In this document: piece after piece, positions 43,423 through 54,890 of the stretch
How the letters are laid out: every line of letters starts with the position of its first letter
Position numbering within the stretch: position 1 is the stretch's first letter
Origin: Ustilaginoidea virens
Taxonomy: Eukaryota > Ascomycota > Sordariomycetes > Hypocreales > Clavicipitaceae
Direction of reading: 5' to 3'
NCBI RefSeq assembly: GCF_000687475.1
Contig: NC_057320.1
Coordinates: 372,001 to 436,000, forward strand
DNA length: 64,000 nt
Translations under genes and position numbers: made by a program
Notes under the pieces: generated by a model
Database searches by the model: none
What the model saw: the letters and a program-made list of their open reading frames with translations, nothing else
What the model was told of the DNA's origin: nothing

Positions 43423-46400
43423 GGTGGAGTCAGACCAAGACTATGCCCACCGGATGCTTTCGCGCATCTTCCGCGTTTCTGTCGACCCTCACGAAATGAC
43501 CGACGCCCAAGGGCAGCGGCTGGTTTTCCTGCCGAATCTGAATCAGGAACTCAACGATGCGGGTGAACCCCTGAAGCTATCCGTCGGTTTGCTGGATCAG
43601 GCTATAATAGAAGCATGCAGCAACTGGGCATCCGACCAACCGTTGCTTGATTACCTTCTACCCTGTTGGAAACGAGCTGTCAAGGCTTCCAACACGGCCA
43701 GGACCGCTTCGGCCCAGAGGCAGGAGATGCTCGTCGAGGCCAAGAGGTTGTGCATGAGCAACTGTTTGTTTGCCTTGACCATGCCTGCACTTTACGGGTT
43801 CGTTTTTATGCTGGCATATGAGACAAGCGATTGCCGATCTTGACCCGCCCGTCCCGGCAGTTCTTTTCCTTACTGACAAGAGAGTTTCTTAGTCGGGAGC
43901 CAAATCCTCAGCATGACACGCTGGCACCATATCTGCTCAAGGGTGTTCAAGAAGACAACGGCCTCTGTTTTGACTTTATCAGGGAAGCCATCAAGCGATT
44001 TGACGACGACGAAGCCTTCCCCGCCCTGTTCAACGATGCAATGGTAAAGCTGAGTAGTCAGCTGGCCAACCTGTCACTGGGGGACGATTATAAGCCACAT
44101 GTACAGGTGCGGTCGACCGGAGAAGGGCTGTAAAGGCGGAAGGAATGATTGTTGCTAACCGTGGATTCTTCATCTGCAGGCGCTTCTCACCTACACGCAT
44201 TTCCCTGTTCTCGTCGCAAACCTTGCCGCGCATCCATGTTTCAACATGCCGCAGTCCGCTCCTGGCATCGAGAAACATACGATTCTTGGCCCCTTTTTCC
44301 GCATCTCCCCTCTCCAGCCCGAAGCCATAAAGAGCTATTTTGCAGGAGCCCGGTCCCTGGACAAGGTTCGAATCGCCAACGCGCAGGAGTCGCTGCGCAT
44401 TGTCTTGAGAGCCCACCAGGACGATCTCTTCTCCATCGCCAACGCCTTTATACGGGCCGGTCCCGACACGAGGAGCCGAACGCTGAACTGGTTTGCCTAC
44501 ATTATGAACACCAACCACAAGCGGCGAGCCATGCAGGTGGATCCACGAGAGGTGGCCTCTGACGGATTCATGCTGAATGTGACGTCAGTCATGGATCGGT
44601 TTTGCGAACCCTTTATGGACAATGACTTTAGCAAGGTGGACAAGATTGACGTCCGGTACCTGCGGAGACACCCCAGAATCGACATCAGCGACGAGACAAA
44701 GCTGAATGCCGATCAGGCAGCAGCCGACAAGTTTTACGCGAAAAAGGAAGAGGGAGAGTCAAACTTTATATCGGAAGCCTTTTTCATCACCCTTGCTGCG
44801 CATCACTACGGCAGCGAGGCCCTGAACACGCAACTGAAGAATCTCGACAGGGAAATCAAGTATCTGGAGAAGCACATCAAAGCCATGGAGGCGGAGCGGC
44901 AGAAGCTGTTGAACTCGACCGCACAGCTGCGTCTCTTTGAAGAGACCCTGAAACGGCACACCAACGTGCTGGAGAAGACGATTGCGCTCAAATACGCCAT
45001 AGAGGGGGCATTGCTGGACGAGAGGATGCAGAGCACGTCGTTGCGGTTCATGCGTTATGTGGCGGTTTGGCTGCTACGGCTTGTCACGGGGTCCAGTTAC
45101 AAACCGGGGTTGGAAAGCGAGAATATCAAGTACGTATTGCCTCAAAATTGCCGGACAGGGGGTGCGCCGGGCCATGAACTCTGCTTACAACAAGTCAGAT
45201 TACCACTGTCGACTGACAATGCGGAAGCGTTTGCCTGCCTCCCCGAGTATACTTTGCAAAACATCGTGGACAATTTCAAATTCGTGTTTAGGTCAGTGAG
45301 AAGCAGCTCCCCCCCCCCCAACGCCTCTTCCGGGCACCCTCCCATGTTTTGGCCAACGCCTGCTGATGGGCGTGTGCGTGGCGACGTAGATGGCTGCCGA
45401 AAATCCTCCCCAGCGCCGTGGGGGAGGAAATGATTGCGCTGTGCATCACTTTCTTGCGATCGTCGGATTTCGTCAAGAACCCCTATCTGAAGTCGTCGTT
45501 GGTGTCGCTGCTGTTTTCTGGGACATGGCCGTTGATGCACCTTAAGAAGGGAGTCCTGGGCGACCAGCTGATAGCCTTGCCTTTTGCCAACGACTATCTT
45601 TTGCATGCCCTGATCAAGTTTTACATTGAGTGCGAGTCAACGGGTGCGAACACGGCCTTTTACGACAAGTTCAACATTCGATATGAGATTTTCCAGGTCA
45701 TCAAGTGCGTTTGGAGCAACGACGTGTACAAGCGGCAGTTGGCAAGAGAAAGCAAGTAAGTCGAAACTGACAAGAAACCGCTCTTGCACCGAGATGCTTT
45801 GCCATGACTGACATGTGTTGGCCTCGACGCAGAACGAACCGCGACTTCTTTGTGCAGTTTGTAAACATGCTGCTCAACGACGCGACGTACGTCTTGTTCG
45901 AAGCCTTTTCGAAATTCCCAAAGATTAGGTCCCTGGAGCTGGAGCTGCAGGAGCCGTCGTCGCTCTCTGCCGAGGACCGGCAGAACAAGGAGGAAGAGCT
46001 GCAAACGCTGGGCGGCCAAGCCACGTCGTACATGCAGCTGGCCAACGAGACGCTGGAGATGATGAAGCTGTTTACCAAGGCCCTGAGCGAGTCCTTCATC
46101 ATGCCGGAAATCGTGTCGCGCCTGGCGAGCATGCTGAACTTTAACCTCGAGGCGTTGGCGGGCAAGCGGGCTGCGGCGGAGCTGAGCGTGTCCAACAAGG
46201 AAAAGTACCACTTCCGCCCGATCCAGCTGATCTCCGACTTTGTCGACATTTACCTGCATCTGGGCCACTCGCCAGTGTTTGTGGACGCCGTGGCTGCCGA
46301 TGGCCGGTCCTACAAGCCCGAGGTGTTTGACCGCGTCTCGCGGATCCTGACGAGCAGGAACCAGAAAGACGCAGCCGACATGGCCAGGTGGGAGGCGGTC

Positions 46401-46757
46401 AAGGGCAAGTTTGCCGAGGCCAAGCACCAGCTCGACCAGGCCGAGCTGGACCTGGGCGACATCCCGGCCGAGTTTGAGGACCCCATCATGGGAGAGCTGA
46501 TGAAGGACCCGGTGCTGCTGCCGAGCCGTCACATTGTGGACCGATCCACCATTGTGCAACACTTGCTGAGCGACGCCAAGGATCCGTACACCAGACAGCC
46601 GATGACGATTGACGACGCCGTCCCCGTGGCCGATTTGAAGGCGAGGATCGAAGAGTGGAGGGAACAGAGGATCCAGATTGCGAGGAGCCGGATGGCTGCG
46701 GATGCCGCATCCTCTGGTGCTGACGACGGGGCGCGGATGGACACGACGGATGGATGA
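42825..46757 (+). CDS. UFD2: ubiquitin chain elongation factor E4 (U-box ligase Ufd2)
   Basis: Six exons are inferred: 42825-42887, 42995-43797, 43893-44106, 44180-45291, 45390-45755 and 45833-46757, giving 1160 aa. Intron 1 (42888-42994) is GC-AG with donor CGG|GCAAGT; the others are GT-AG (GTTCGT, GTGCGG, GTCAGT, GTAAGT). Joins restore DDMER-IRSRRLAMLG, LTMPALYG-REPNPQHDTLAPYLL, DDYKPHVQ-ALLTYTHFP, NFKFVFR-WLPKILPS and ARESK-TNRDFFVQF. The N-terminus has a poly-Gln stretch, then the Ufd2 core (about 250-1050) and a C-terminal U-box (about 1064-1133, FEDPIMGELMKDPVLLPSRHIVDRSTI). Ufd2 extends ubiquitin chains with Cdc48/p97 to feed the proteasome in nucleus and cytosol. A T-rich tract follows about 160 bp after the stop. 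Confidence 0.95.
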
Positions 46758-47459
46758 GGGGGGATGCGCCTTGAAGTACGGAGTGCAAGTATCGGATCGG
46801 AGGTCGGAGGCCAAGTGGAAGGGGAAGGGAAGGGGAAGGGGGAAGGGGGAAGTCTGGGCACAGGCTTATCAGGGTGATGATGGGGTTGTTGCAAGACACC
46901 AAGACCAGACTGCTTTTGTTTTTTTTCTTTTGTTTTTTTTTTGTTGCCCGCTTACCTTGTCATATCCGTGTCACAGGGGAAATGGCACGCAAGGAAGGAA
47001 CGGCGAACGGCGCGGCAACGGGTGGTGCATCCGGCCGGGCTGGGCTGGGCGGAAGCTGCTGGTGTCCTGGATGTGCCGTCGCTGCTGCGTCGTAGGGCCT
47101 GGATAGACGTTCTGGAGGGCAATAGAATCAGCCAGCAGGGCCTGTGGACGCCGCCACCAGCAGCTGCGGATCGTGCGTGTTGTGCCAGGGGGCAAGTCGC
47201 GGGGCGTTTGGCGTTGCCGAGCCGGATGGCTGGACGTGCCGTGTGCCGTGTGCCGTGTGCCGTGTGCCGTGTGCCGTGTGCTGTGTATAGGGCGAGGGTG
47301 TCTGTTGGCATTGAAAAGAATTGATCCTTTGTCGGGCCGCCGCCATTACACAGGCAGCCGGTATTACAGGGCCGTCCTTACAGGCAGGTCTTGTGCCCTG
47401 CGGAGTCGTCGTCAGGCATGGCCAACGCGTGCCGCTGCTGGTTTGTCATGTTTCGCCGG

Positions 47460-47760
47460 GTGGCTGCCGAGGCGGCTAGGCGGGATGTCCTCGTTCCACG
47501 ATGGCTGGTCCTTGTCACGGGTCGTTGTTGCGCCGACCCTGCCGAGGCGGCTATCAGCTGGGATGCGTTGCGTATTACGCGCACAGCTGCTCTTTGCCAC
47601 AGTATGTCCCGTTGCGTCGACCCTGCCGAGGCGGCTATCGGCTGGGATGCGTTATTACGCGACAGCTGCTCTTTGCTATGTATGTACGGACTACAGTATG
47701 TATGTCCCGCTCCGCCGACCCTGCCGAGGCGGTCGTCCATGTCGCTTTGCGTGCGCCTCC
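47460..47760. repeat. imperfect 84-98 bp direct repeats
   Basis: The segment CGACCCTGCCGAGGCGG occurs at 47534, 47618 and 47716 (spacings 84 and 98), and a diverged partial copy lies near 47462. The first two full copies continue with CTATCRGCTGGGATGCGTT and ACAGCTGCTCTTTGC. Confidence 0.82.
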
Positions 47761-47944
47761 GCCACGCAGGGAGGGCCAGCGATCGATGGCTCCACGTGAT
47801 CCTCTAGCCCGAGGTTTCGCCCGGCCGCTCGGGTACATATTTGGCCCCCCGTCCTCGCGCGGCTGGGCTTGCCCGGATCGACACTACAGTGGCCTTTTTC
47901 CCCATCATCGGAGAGTCGGCCCCTTTTGGACCTGGTTCGCGAAA

Positions 47945-47994
47945 AGAAGAAGAAGAAGAAGAAGAAGAAGAAGAAGAAGAAGAAGAAGAAGAAG
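47945..47994. repeat. (GAA)n microsatellite
   Basis: About sixteen AGA/GAA trinucleotides in non-coding DNA. Confidence 0.88.
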
Positions 47995-48054
47995 GAGCAA
48001 AAAAAGACCGGTGTGAAGGCGTGCCGTGCATCGCAGCAGCACGTACTGCGTGCG

Positions 48055-48076
48055 CCCCCCCCCCCCCCCCCCCCCC
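48055..48076. repeat. poly-C tract
   Basis: About 22 consecutive C residues in the gene-free interval. Confidence 0.85.
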
Positions 48077-48814
48077 GTCGCACGGCTGATTTCAAGCCTG
48101 ATTTCAAGCCCCCGTGGTACATACGACCCCATGTACAACCAGGGGTGGGGGGAGTGGGAAAAGGAAAAGCTGTTGAGCGGGGATTTGCGCCGGGTGGGCC
48201 AGAGCCATCGGTCGGTTTGTGACAGATTGACGAGAAGGGGGCGCAGACAAGCTGCATGGGTCCCCCGGGCTACCCAGCTCTGCCCTTGCCGGTTTCGGGA
48301 CGACCGCGCCGCGTGGCAGCGTTCGGAGCTGTCCGTTGGGCTTTTGGTCGGCGGCCAACCGACGGGTAGGTCTGCCGTCGAGACGAAGCTGCGGCCTGCC
48401 CCGTTGGCGACCCCTTGGACGAGCCGGGGGGGGGAGGGGGGGGGGGGGGCAGCTTTGCGCGCGCCCACGCCCCACGCCCCACGCCCACCCTTTTTCCGGG
48501 TAAATGGGGAGAAAGGAGGAGGCATCTGGGTGGGTCACCTGAGGGCTTGAAGCCGAGTCGCGTCGAGCCGGGTCGCGTCGAGCCGAGTCGAGCTTGCCGG
48601 ATGCGTTTCGTGGTGGATGGATGCTGGTGGTGGCGCTCTTGTTCCCGCAGGGCGTGTCCCGTTTGCGACTCGTCGACTCGTCGACTCGCCCGCTGCTTGC
48701 CGGGCGAATCACGACGGCCGGGGGCGTTCGTCCAAGGGCGGCTGGCACGGCGCAAACGGACGTCAGCCGACCTGCGCAAAAGGGTCACGTCGACCCGACC
48801 CTGGATCATCTCGG

Positions 48815-48819
<5 letters not shown>

Positions 48820-48846
<27 letters not shown>

Positions 48847-48848
48847 CC
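48820..48848. repeat. poly-C tract
   Basis: About 29 consecutive C residues, the longest C-run in the window. Confidence 0.85.
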
Positions 48849-50335
48849 GCGCGGTCAGACGTCTTGATGGCATGTTTTTGTCGCCGACAGGAGCCTGCAG
48901 AGACGGTCTGGTCGAGTGACGAGACGAACCTCTCGCCGACTGGCTGGAGCGGAGAGGCCCTGGCCCCTCATGACTGATGCCGCTTGTGCGCTCTCGCCAG
49001 CAGCCCAGCCCTCACAAAACAGCAGCCAGACGGTTGCTGACGCCATCTTCCGCAGCAAGGCCAGATTTGGGATCCTTTTGGTGGATGCCGGCCACTTTGT
49101 GCAAGGCAGACAAGACAGCATGGCCCAACGACGTTGTTCGCCCGCAAATGGTTCTTGCTGCCTGGCACCAGGAACGAGGTATGCTGTCTAGGGAATCAGA
49201 CGAGCAAGGTCGTGCTCATCGGAGACGCTGTTATCATCTGTCGTTCGTACCTGTTGAGACCCGTTGGAAGCCGGCCGCATTCGCGGTATTCCAATGGCCA
49301 ACTATGTACATACCTCGTGCATCCATGCTTGCTGGCTCGGCTGCCGACACAGCCGTCGACACAGCACAGCAGCGCGGCGCGCAATGACCATGGCCTCCAG
49401 CGTCTCGGCAAATGCGCATCGGAAGCGGCAATCCATATAGCTGTGCTATGCTATTTATGCATGCGCGCGCGCGGGAACCCCTGATGCACCCGTGCAACTT
49501 TCACCCTGCTGCTGCCCACCACCCCTCGTTGCAGAGGAGGTGGGCACGTGTTGCGCCCGCCTCGACGCTCACTGACGGGACTCGGAGGTGTTGGCGGCGT
49601 CCTCGTCTACTGACCCGGCTGCTCTGCTGGGTCGCGAGCAGCTTGCCAGCTGCTTCCGACTCGTCGAGCAATGCCAGCTTTTCCCCACCGTTAGGCTGGG
49701 CAACGTCCGCGAGCACCCGGCCGACCCGGCCGACTGGCTGGCTGTGTACACGGGCCGGCATGGCGCATGGCGCATGGCGCATGGCTTGGCTTGGGCTTGG
49801 CCGACAGAGGAAGCCTGCCCCCCGCCCGCGGCGCGAGTGACGGTTCCCAAACCCAACGGAAGAAGGCAGGCCGGCCATCAGCTCCCCTTGCCAGCCGACG
49901 TGGAATCTTTGACAGCCAGGGAAAAGGCGATGCGGCGTGCTCCGAGACTGCGGCAAGCGCGGGCGTGTGTGCGTGGGTGTGCGGGCATGGCGACGAGCTG
50001 GCATTGCTGGCGCCGACAGAGCGTTTTGCCAGGCTGCAGCTTCCTGGAGGAGCCTGGCAGCTGGTTAGCGGAGTGCGGCTTCAAGCAGGGCGCGGTTATG
50101 CGTGCGTCCCTTGCGATTTGGCATCTTTGTCTGGACCATCGAAGCAGACGTCGAGTTGTCGCGAGTTGCCGCGCCGGCATGGAGGAGGGAGTCGGCTTCG
50201 GCTGCAAGGCAACTAGTGGCTGCAGCTGTGGGCCCTTGGCTGCCCGCCCAGGCAAGTGCTCCGTACCTACATGTACCTACCTTATGTACCTAGGTAGGTA
50301 GGTACCTAATGTAGCTGCGTGGAGGGCACCTGCGC

Positions 50336-50404
50336 ACCAGGTGATGGGCACCTGATGGGCACCTGATGGGCACCTGATGGGCACCTGACGGGCACCTGGT
50401 GGGT
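50336..50404. repeat. 11 bp tandem repeat (GATGGGCACCT)n
   Basis: Six or so near-identical 11 bp units; the outer ones differ by one or two bases. Confidence 0.85.
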
Positions 50405-53302
50405 ACATGTCGGTAGGTACGTACCTAGGTACTGTACCTGGCGGAAAACGGGCCAGTGCCTCCATTTCAAGGTCCGTTTGGACTCTGCCGACTGCCACCC
50501 AGTCGGTGCCGCCTTGCCTTGTCTTGACTCGATGGGTGCGTGCGAGCCTGCGAGGTTGTTGCTCTCCCGGGGAAGTCAGACGCTGGGCCCGCTGTTGAAA
50601 TTTCACCAACCATTGATTGATTCCTCCGCGCAAGGTTGCATTCTTCACTTCTCCAAAGCCCGCCCGCACCGGGCAGAAGGGTGCCGAGCTGTGGCGTCGT
50701 CTGCGCAGGTACGTCAGGACACGACAGGTACCTACCCAGGTACCCAGGTACCTAGGTAAGTACTGGGTACCAGGTGCCCGAGGTAGGTCCAGGTGGTGGG
50801 TGGCCTGCAACGGTGTCTTGCTGCTGTCGACGACTCGACATCAGGCTAGAAGCCGCAAAGGAAAGATTGCATGTGGCATGGGGCCGTGGCGACATGGCCA
50901 TGACGTAATGGAGGGGGACGCTTGCCGGGGACGCAGCCGGGGACCGCAGCCGGGGACGCAGCTGCTCGGGACATATGTACCATTGTTTGCTCGCTCTACT
51001 CCGTACGTGGTGGCTGGGTCTGGGGTCGGTCGGTCGGTGCCGTCACAAGTCCGTCCTGCAGCGCCCTAGCCTCGCATGATGGGCGGCTCCGAGCGCGGCT
51101 CCGAGAGCGGCAGCACTCAATCCCTCCCACAAGCCTGGGTTATTCCGCGGAGCCGAAGCGTGTTTTTAAGAAGAAGAAGAAGAAGAAGAAGGAAAAAAAA
51201 AAAAACAAAGAAAAAGAAAAAAGAGAGAAAAAAAAAAAAAAAAAAGACGCAAACGAATCGGGACGGCGGTCTGGTTGGCGTTGCACGAGGTATTTGCGGT
51301 TGCACCCGCGGGTCGGCTGGCGGCAATATCCTCGGAGGCTGTGCGGATGCCAAGGCCGGTCCTAGTTTGCTCCAGTCTACAGCGAAAACGGCATCGACCA
51401 AGCAGGACCGAATCCTACAGTGGGATCTTGGATCCGACGAAGCATCTGATTTCTTCGGCAGCACCGTGCGAAAGGCATGCGGCTTGCTCTGCCAATCATG
51501 ATCGGATTCAGATAACCACCGCAGGGCGCGCCCACCCCTCTCTGGACCCACCAGCTTCCCCGCCCCCCCCCCCCCCCCCGGCCTGGCAGAAGCTCCCATG
51601 CCTAAACAAGGCTTGGCACGCTACGTGCGGGCGACGACGCCACGCAACATGAAGAAGCGTACATGTAGTGTTCTTCGGCAGGACCGCCCCCGCGGGCTGG
51701 GCCTAGGCTCTGTTGCTAGGGAGGGGGTGCGGGGGAGAAGACCATGAGCTCCAGCACACTGTGCGTGTTTGAAATTACTAGGTAGCTCGGAGAAGAAGCA
51801 AGCAAGCAGCTGCAGAACTGCTGGTAGCATTGATTCAGTGATTGACGGTTTCCCCAAGGCGGCAGCGGCAGTTGGTGCTGACCGATTTCCCTCCCGCCAT
51901 CCACCATCCACCTCCCGAGCACGCCCCTCACAAAGACTCGCTCGTTTTCCAGCCCACGACCCCCCATCCCCCTTCCCCCCAGGTCGCAGCACCTCGGTGG
52001 CTTGGGCTGATCTCTTAGCATTCGCTGATCCTGGGCCGTGGGTAAATTCCCACCGCCCAGTGGCCGTGCTGCTTAGCGTCGAGTCCGCTGCTAGTGAGTA
52101 GGCAGGTCTGTCGCAGACCCAGACATGGCTCAGCCGCCCCTCCCTCCTTCCTCCCTTGCCTTTTCTGGGGCCGAAGAATTAGCTCCAGCCATGCCCGTGG
52201 GACCAAAGTACCCGCTACCTCCGCCGCCTAGGACCGGGCCTAGCCTGATGCCAGGACGCCCGACACGCCTGACACGCCTGACACGCCTGATACCTGCTCT
52301 AGTCCATAGGTTTATCCACAGGTTCAACTTACTTCTTCCTGGCCACCATGATGTGTGTTTATTGTACACGCGCCAGCCGTGTTTGCCTCTTCCGAGTCTT
52401 TTCTCTTCATTTATCGCCGACGTGGGGAAAGTACTGTACTCGTGTGTTTCTGCAAAACTGTCTGGTACCCAAAAGCTTCGGCCATGGTCTTTTCTGGCCG
52501 TCTTGTGAGTTGTACCCGGTCGCCGGCCAGGGCTAATGCCCCCGCTGGGCTCCATTTTGGAAGCTGATCTGGGTAGCAGTACGTACCTAGGTACCCGGTA
52601 CTAGACATGACCTTGGGGAGGAGGGGCAGGAGGTTCCAGCGCTATGGGGCCCTCGGAAGGCCCGCAGTACCCGACCGTGGCGGCAAGATACGTGCCTGTA
52701 TCCAGTGCCAAGTCCCAGGCACCCCCCCTCCCTGCGTTCTGGTGGCTGTCAACCTGGACCGTAGCCCGTGCCCCGTGCCCCGTCACCGTCACCGTCACCG
52801 TGGCAGACGAGATGGTACTCCGTGCGCAGGTCGCGGGTCGCGGGTCGCGGGTCGCAGTTCGCAGTTCGCATATCCTGTGAATTTCTGTCCAAAACCTGGG
52901 TTTGCTAGCAACGGTCCTTATTTCCGTCGCCAGCTGACGATTGTTGACCAAAACCCCGACGTGACCACTTGACCATTCCCATCCGGGCCTGAAGCACCAG
53001 TGAGTAGGTAGGTGAGTGAGCTACGCTACTGGTGACCCAAATTCAACCACATCCAACCACGTCCAACCACGTCCAACCGCATCCATCCACACCCAGCCAA
53101 GCATTACGGCAGCCACATCCATCCCATTATCCAAAGGCGCCGGGGCCAAGTGCCTCCTTCCGAAATACCCCAGGCACCTGCCGAGGCAGGAGGTACGTGC
53201 TGCGGAGGGGCCACAGGGTTTGGTAATCAAACAGGAACGGAGAACAGAGCCCTCCCCTCCCCTCCCCTCCCCCCGCGCACACGCACGCGCACACTGCCAC
53301 AC

Positions 53303-53338
53303 ACCCTCGCCCTCGCCCTCGCCCTCGCCCTCGCCCTC
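53303..53338. repeat. (CCCTCG)n hexanucleotide microsatellite
   Basis: Six copies of CCCTCG in the gene-free interval. Confidence 0.85.
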
Positions 53339-53363
53339 CACCACCCACCCCGTCCAGCCAGTT

Positions 53364-53464
53364 CCGTGTGCGCGTGGTTGTGCGCGTGGTTGTGCGCGTG
53401 GTTATGCGTTTGGTTATGCGTTTGGTTGTGCGTTTGGTTGTGCGTGTGGTTGTGCGTGTGGTCT
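53364..53464. repeat. 12 bp tandem repeat (TGCGYGTGGTTG)n
   Basis: About eight copies of a 12 bp unit with alternating G/T content and internal variants (GCGCGTGGTT, GCGTTTGGTT). Confidence 0.83.
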
Positions 53465-53639
53465 TTGGTCACGGGTGAGCGCCGCCGTGCCGGTAGCCCA
53501 CCAGACGTCTTGAGCTACCCCAGCGGTCGTGGTCGTTCCTTCCTTCCAAAGTATTGACGACTTGCTGCCCAGGCGCAAACCAGGCCACCTTCTTCGCCCT
53601 ACGACTTTGACTCTCTCCATCCGTCCTTCTTCTCCCAAA

Positions 53640-53765
53640 GCATCCCAAGCGTCCCAAGCGTCCCAAGCGTCCCAAGCGTCTCAAGCGCCCCAAACATCCC
53701 AGGCAATCCCATTGAGGCATCCCAGGCATCCCAGGCACCCCAGGCACCCCAGGCATCCCCACGCG
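53640..53765. repeat. 9-10 bp tandem repeats (CCCAAGCGT / GGCATCCCA)
   Basis: Four or more copies of a 9 bp CCCAAGCGT-type unit grade into CCCAGGCAT-type units. Confidence 0.82.
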
Positions 53766-54399
53766 AGCGCCGCCCTCATCGCAAGCTTGCTCTTGCTCTT
53801 GCTCTTGCTCTGCTCATCCTCATGCTCACGCTCACGCTCATGCCCCCGGCCCAGGCACAGTGAGCGGGTGCTTGCCCCAAGACGGGAGGGTGAAAAAAAA
53901 AAGAGAAAAAAAGGAAAAAAAAAAAAATAGGAAGCAGAAAAGAAGCTTTGCTCAGGCTTGGGGCTTTTTTTCTTTGTTGGAAAGTCCTTGTCGCAGGATT
54001 GCCCTGACATCGCCGCCTTCTCCATCCCCGGACCCGAAAGCCTGGATCCTAGATCCTGCCGCCGACCAAGTACACGCAGCCAGCCCTCGTCAGTGTCCTT
54101 GCTACGCCAACTACCAATCTTGTCCCTTTTTTTTCTTTTTTTTCTTGCTTTCCTCTCCCTGGGACAAGACACAGAATCCGTGCCTGCCTGTCAATTACCC
54201 CCCCTCGCTATCTCACCGTCTCCTTCGCAGCTTCGCTAATTGACGGCATTCCCCCGCCGTGCGCTTTTTTGCCGTCGGTTGACTGTGAATGCGCTTTCCA
54301 GCCAAGCCAAGGAGAGGGAAAAAAAAAAAAAGAAGAGGGAAGGAGGCAGGCGGGAGAAATCAATATCGGCCAGGTCGAGTCCGAATTCGGTTCGTGCGT

Positions 54400-54401
<2 letters not shown>

Positions 54402-54441
<40 letters not shown>
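54402..54441. repeat. 40 bp poly-T tract
   Basis: Forty uninterrupted T residues about 450 bp upstream of the Zn(II)2Cys6 regulator start. Confidence 0.88.
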
Positions 54442-54890
54442 CCCTTTCCCTCGCGGAGCATACAGTAGCACAAAGCTGCAGCGCGACGGGCGAGACGGAA
54501 GTCGACCTGAACCAACTTCGCACCGCCTATCGCTTTCACTCATCAGACGGCAAGCGTTGGCCAACCATTGTGACGCAGCTGGAAAGGAATCGCGGACCAG
54601 AGAAGCGAGATTTGCTTCTTGTCGCATCTTGATTGCCTTCGTCTTCGAGGAGGTTCCCCAGCTTCGGGATTCCTCGCCGCAAGTTTGCGACGGGACCGCA
54701 TCAAACTCCCCAGCAGCCTGCCTGCACTCTCCCGCTGGTGGAAAAGTAACTCGCTAACCCTATTTCTGGCTGCCGTTTTCGTAACCGAGGTTGGCCCAAA
54801 GAGCATTTTGGCCCGAACTTTCTGGCGGGAGCCGTCCGACGTTACCAGCAACCACCAAAACCTCACTCAGTCTACTACATTTCTCGCGCC

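Larger units (their letters stand above)
46758..54890. other. 8.1 kb gene-free, repeat-rich interval
   Basis: No open frame shows a recognisable domain or coherent exon structure; frames are short and composed of low-complexity residues. The interval is packed with simple repeats (entered separately), homopolymer runs of C up to 29 and T up to 40, CGTGTGCC-type short arrays (about 47238-47282), and TACCTAGGTA-type motifs (50270-50310, 50415-50435, 50728-50775). It is not AT-rich overall, so it does not resemble a RIP-degraded transposon block. It could hold the long upstream control region of the regulator at 54891 or an unannotated non-coding RNA; neither is shown. Confidence 0.55.

Noticed and set aside
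49588..50301. 237-codon open frame in the large gap
   Set aside because: No domain, repetitive MAHGAWRMAHG-like composition from a short repeat, and no supporting exon structure.
50336..50404. Possible CRISPR-like array
   Set aside because: Units are contiguous 11 bp repeats without spacers, and the genome is eukaryotic.
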